DNA from: Pseudomonas antarctica
GTDB lineage: Bacteria; Pseudomonadota; Gammaproteobacteria; Pseudomonadales; Pseudomonadaceae
NCBI RefSeq assembly: GCF_001647715.1
Contig: NZ_CP015600.1
Span: 682,001-746,000, forward strand
Direction: 5' to 3'
Length of the DNA: 64,000 nt
Shown here: piece by piece, positions 63,381 through 64,000 of the stretch
Numbering within the stretch: the first letter of the stretch is position 1
How the letters are laid out: each line of letters opens with the position of its first letter
Notes under the pieces: generated by a model
What the model saw: the letters and a program-made list of their open reading frames with translations, nothing else
Databases searched by the model: none
What the model was told of the DNA's origin: nothing
Program-made: the position numbers and the translations under genes

Positions 63381-64000
63381 TTACTGGTTAGCCAGCTTGT
63401 GTTCCAGGTAGTGAATGTTCACACCACCTTCGCAGAAGCCTTCATCACGAACCAGGTCCCGATGCAACGGGATGTTGGTCTTGATGCCGTCAACCACGAT
63501 TTCGTCCAGGGCATTACGCATACGGGCCATGGCCTCGTCGCGAGTCGCGCCCCAGGTGATCAGCTTGCCGATCAGCGAGTCGTAGTTGGACGGAACCTTG
63601 TAGCCACTGTACAGGTGCGAATCCACACGTACGCCGTTGCCGCCGGGCGCATGGAAATGCTTGACCAGGCCAGGGCTTGGGATAAAGGTTTTCGGGTCTT
63701 CGGCGTTGATCCGGCACTCCAGGGAGTGGCCGTGGATCTTCACGTCGTCCTGGGTGAAGGACAGCACGTTACCGGCGGCGATGCTCAGCATCTCCTTGAC
63801 GATGTCGATACCGGTGACCATCTCCGAAACCGGGTGCTCTACCTGCACACGAGTGTTCATCTCGATGAAGTAGAAACGACCGTTTTCGTAGAGGAACTCA
63901 AAGGTGCCGGCGCCACGGTAGTTGATGTCGATGCACGCCTTGACGCAGCGAGCCAGGACTTCCTGGCGAGCCGTTTCGTCCAGGCCCGGTGCCGGAGCTT
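63381..64000 (-). CDS. accC: Acetyl-CoA carboxylase biotin carboxylase subunit AccC, C-terminal part
   Basis: The frame runs from the window edge to a stop at 63381, about 206 codons of a protein normally near 450. The ATP-grasp core is clear: [10 protein letters not shown], then [20 protein letters not shown] and the [13 protein letters not shown] segment. It carboxylates biotin on AccB with ATP and bicarbonate, the first step of fatty-acid synthesis. The N-terminal part and accB lie beyond the window. Confidence 0.96.
   Translation of the reverse strand, partial: APAPGLDETARQEVLARCVKACIDINYRGAGTFEFLYENGRFYFIEMNTRVQVEHPVSEMVTGIDIVKEMLSIAAGNVLSFTQDDVKIHGHSLECRINAEDPKTFIPSPGLVKHFHAPGGNGVRVDSHLYSGYKVPSNYDSLIGKLITWGATRDEAMARMRNALDEIVVDGIKTNIPLHRDLVRDEGFCEGGVNIHYLEHKLANQ

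Overview
The window is a high-GC gammaproteobacterial chromosome segment, most likely a Pseudomonas of the fluorescens group. Three things point there. The minus-strand run retS-purD-purH-fis-dusB-(DUF3426)-prmA-accC, the urease/urea-transport block and the cobalamin block match the gene orders I recall from P. aeruginosa. Paired palindromes with GTGGGAGC-GGCTTGC tips recur between genes and resemble the REPIN families of P. fluorescens. The effector-like giant genes are of types common in plant- and soil-associated pseudomonads.

Layout. 1-5.8 kb: partial EamA exporter divergent from an AraC regulator, a PsiF-repeat protein, an AI-2E-type permease, a small membrane protein, and a divergent chaperone pair (YegD-like Hsp70 and CbpA) with a possible heat-shock promoter between them. 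5.9-18.2 kb: two tandem giant genes with nearly identical N-terminal halves, leucine-rich repeats and NEL-type E3 ubiquitin ligase domains. The second is broken by a one-base frameshift and ends in a SET-like domain. 18.3-28.5 kb (minus): ureC, ureB, two acetyltransferases, ureA, ureD and urtEDCBA. REP palindromes sit at four of its internal junctions, and a sigma-54/NtrC-type promoter lies ahead of urtA.

28.8-34.7 kb: a 1963-residue protein made of nine ~215-residue DUF4329-like modules. Only modules 1 and 3 carry a full JAMM-metalloprotease-like set (E-x2-G, H-S-H-P, S-x2-D). 34.7-39.8 kb (minus): a TonB receptor and ABC transporter operon behind a Zur-like palindrome, probably zinc uptake. 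39.8-44.9 kb (minus): a copper cluster (DUF2946, PCuAC chaperone, DUF2946, OprC-type receptor, PepSY membrane protein). 45.3-51.6 kb: aerobic cobalamin genes, cobKL (minus) divergent from cobGHIJ (plus). 51.8-64 kb: an unknown protein, a MarC protein, the sensor kinase RetS, purine synthesis, Fis/DusB, a zinc-ribbon protein, PrmA and partial AccC.

Urea is imported by UrtABCDE and split by urease, probably under nitrogen control. The metal clusters feed zinc and copper into the cell. The giant proteins look like host- or competitor-directed effectors and are the least described part of the window. All calls come from reading the sequence; no database search was run.
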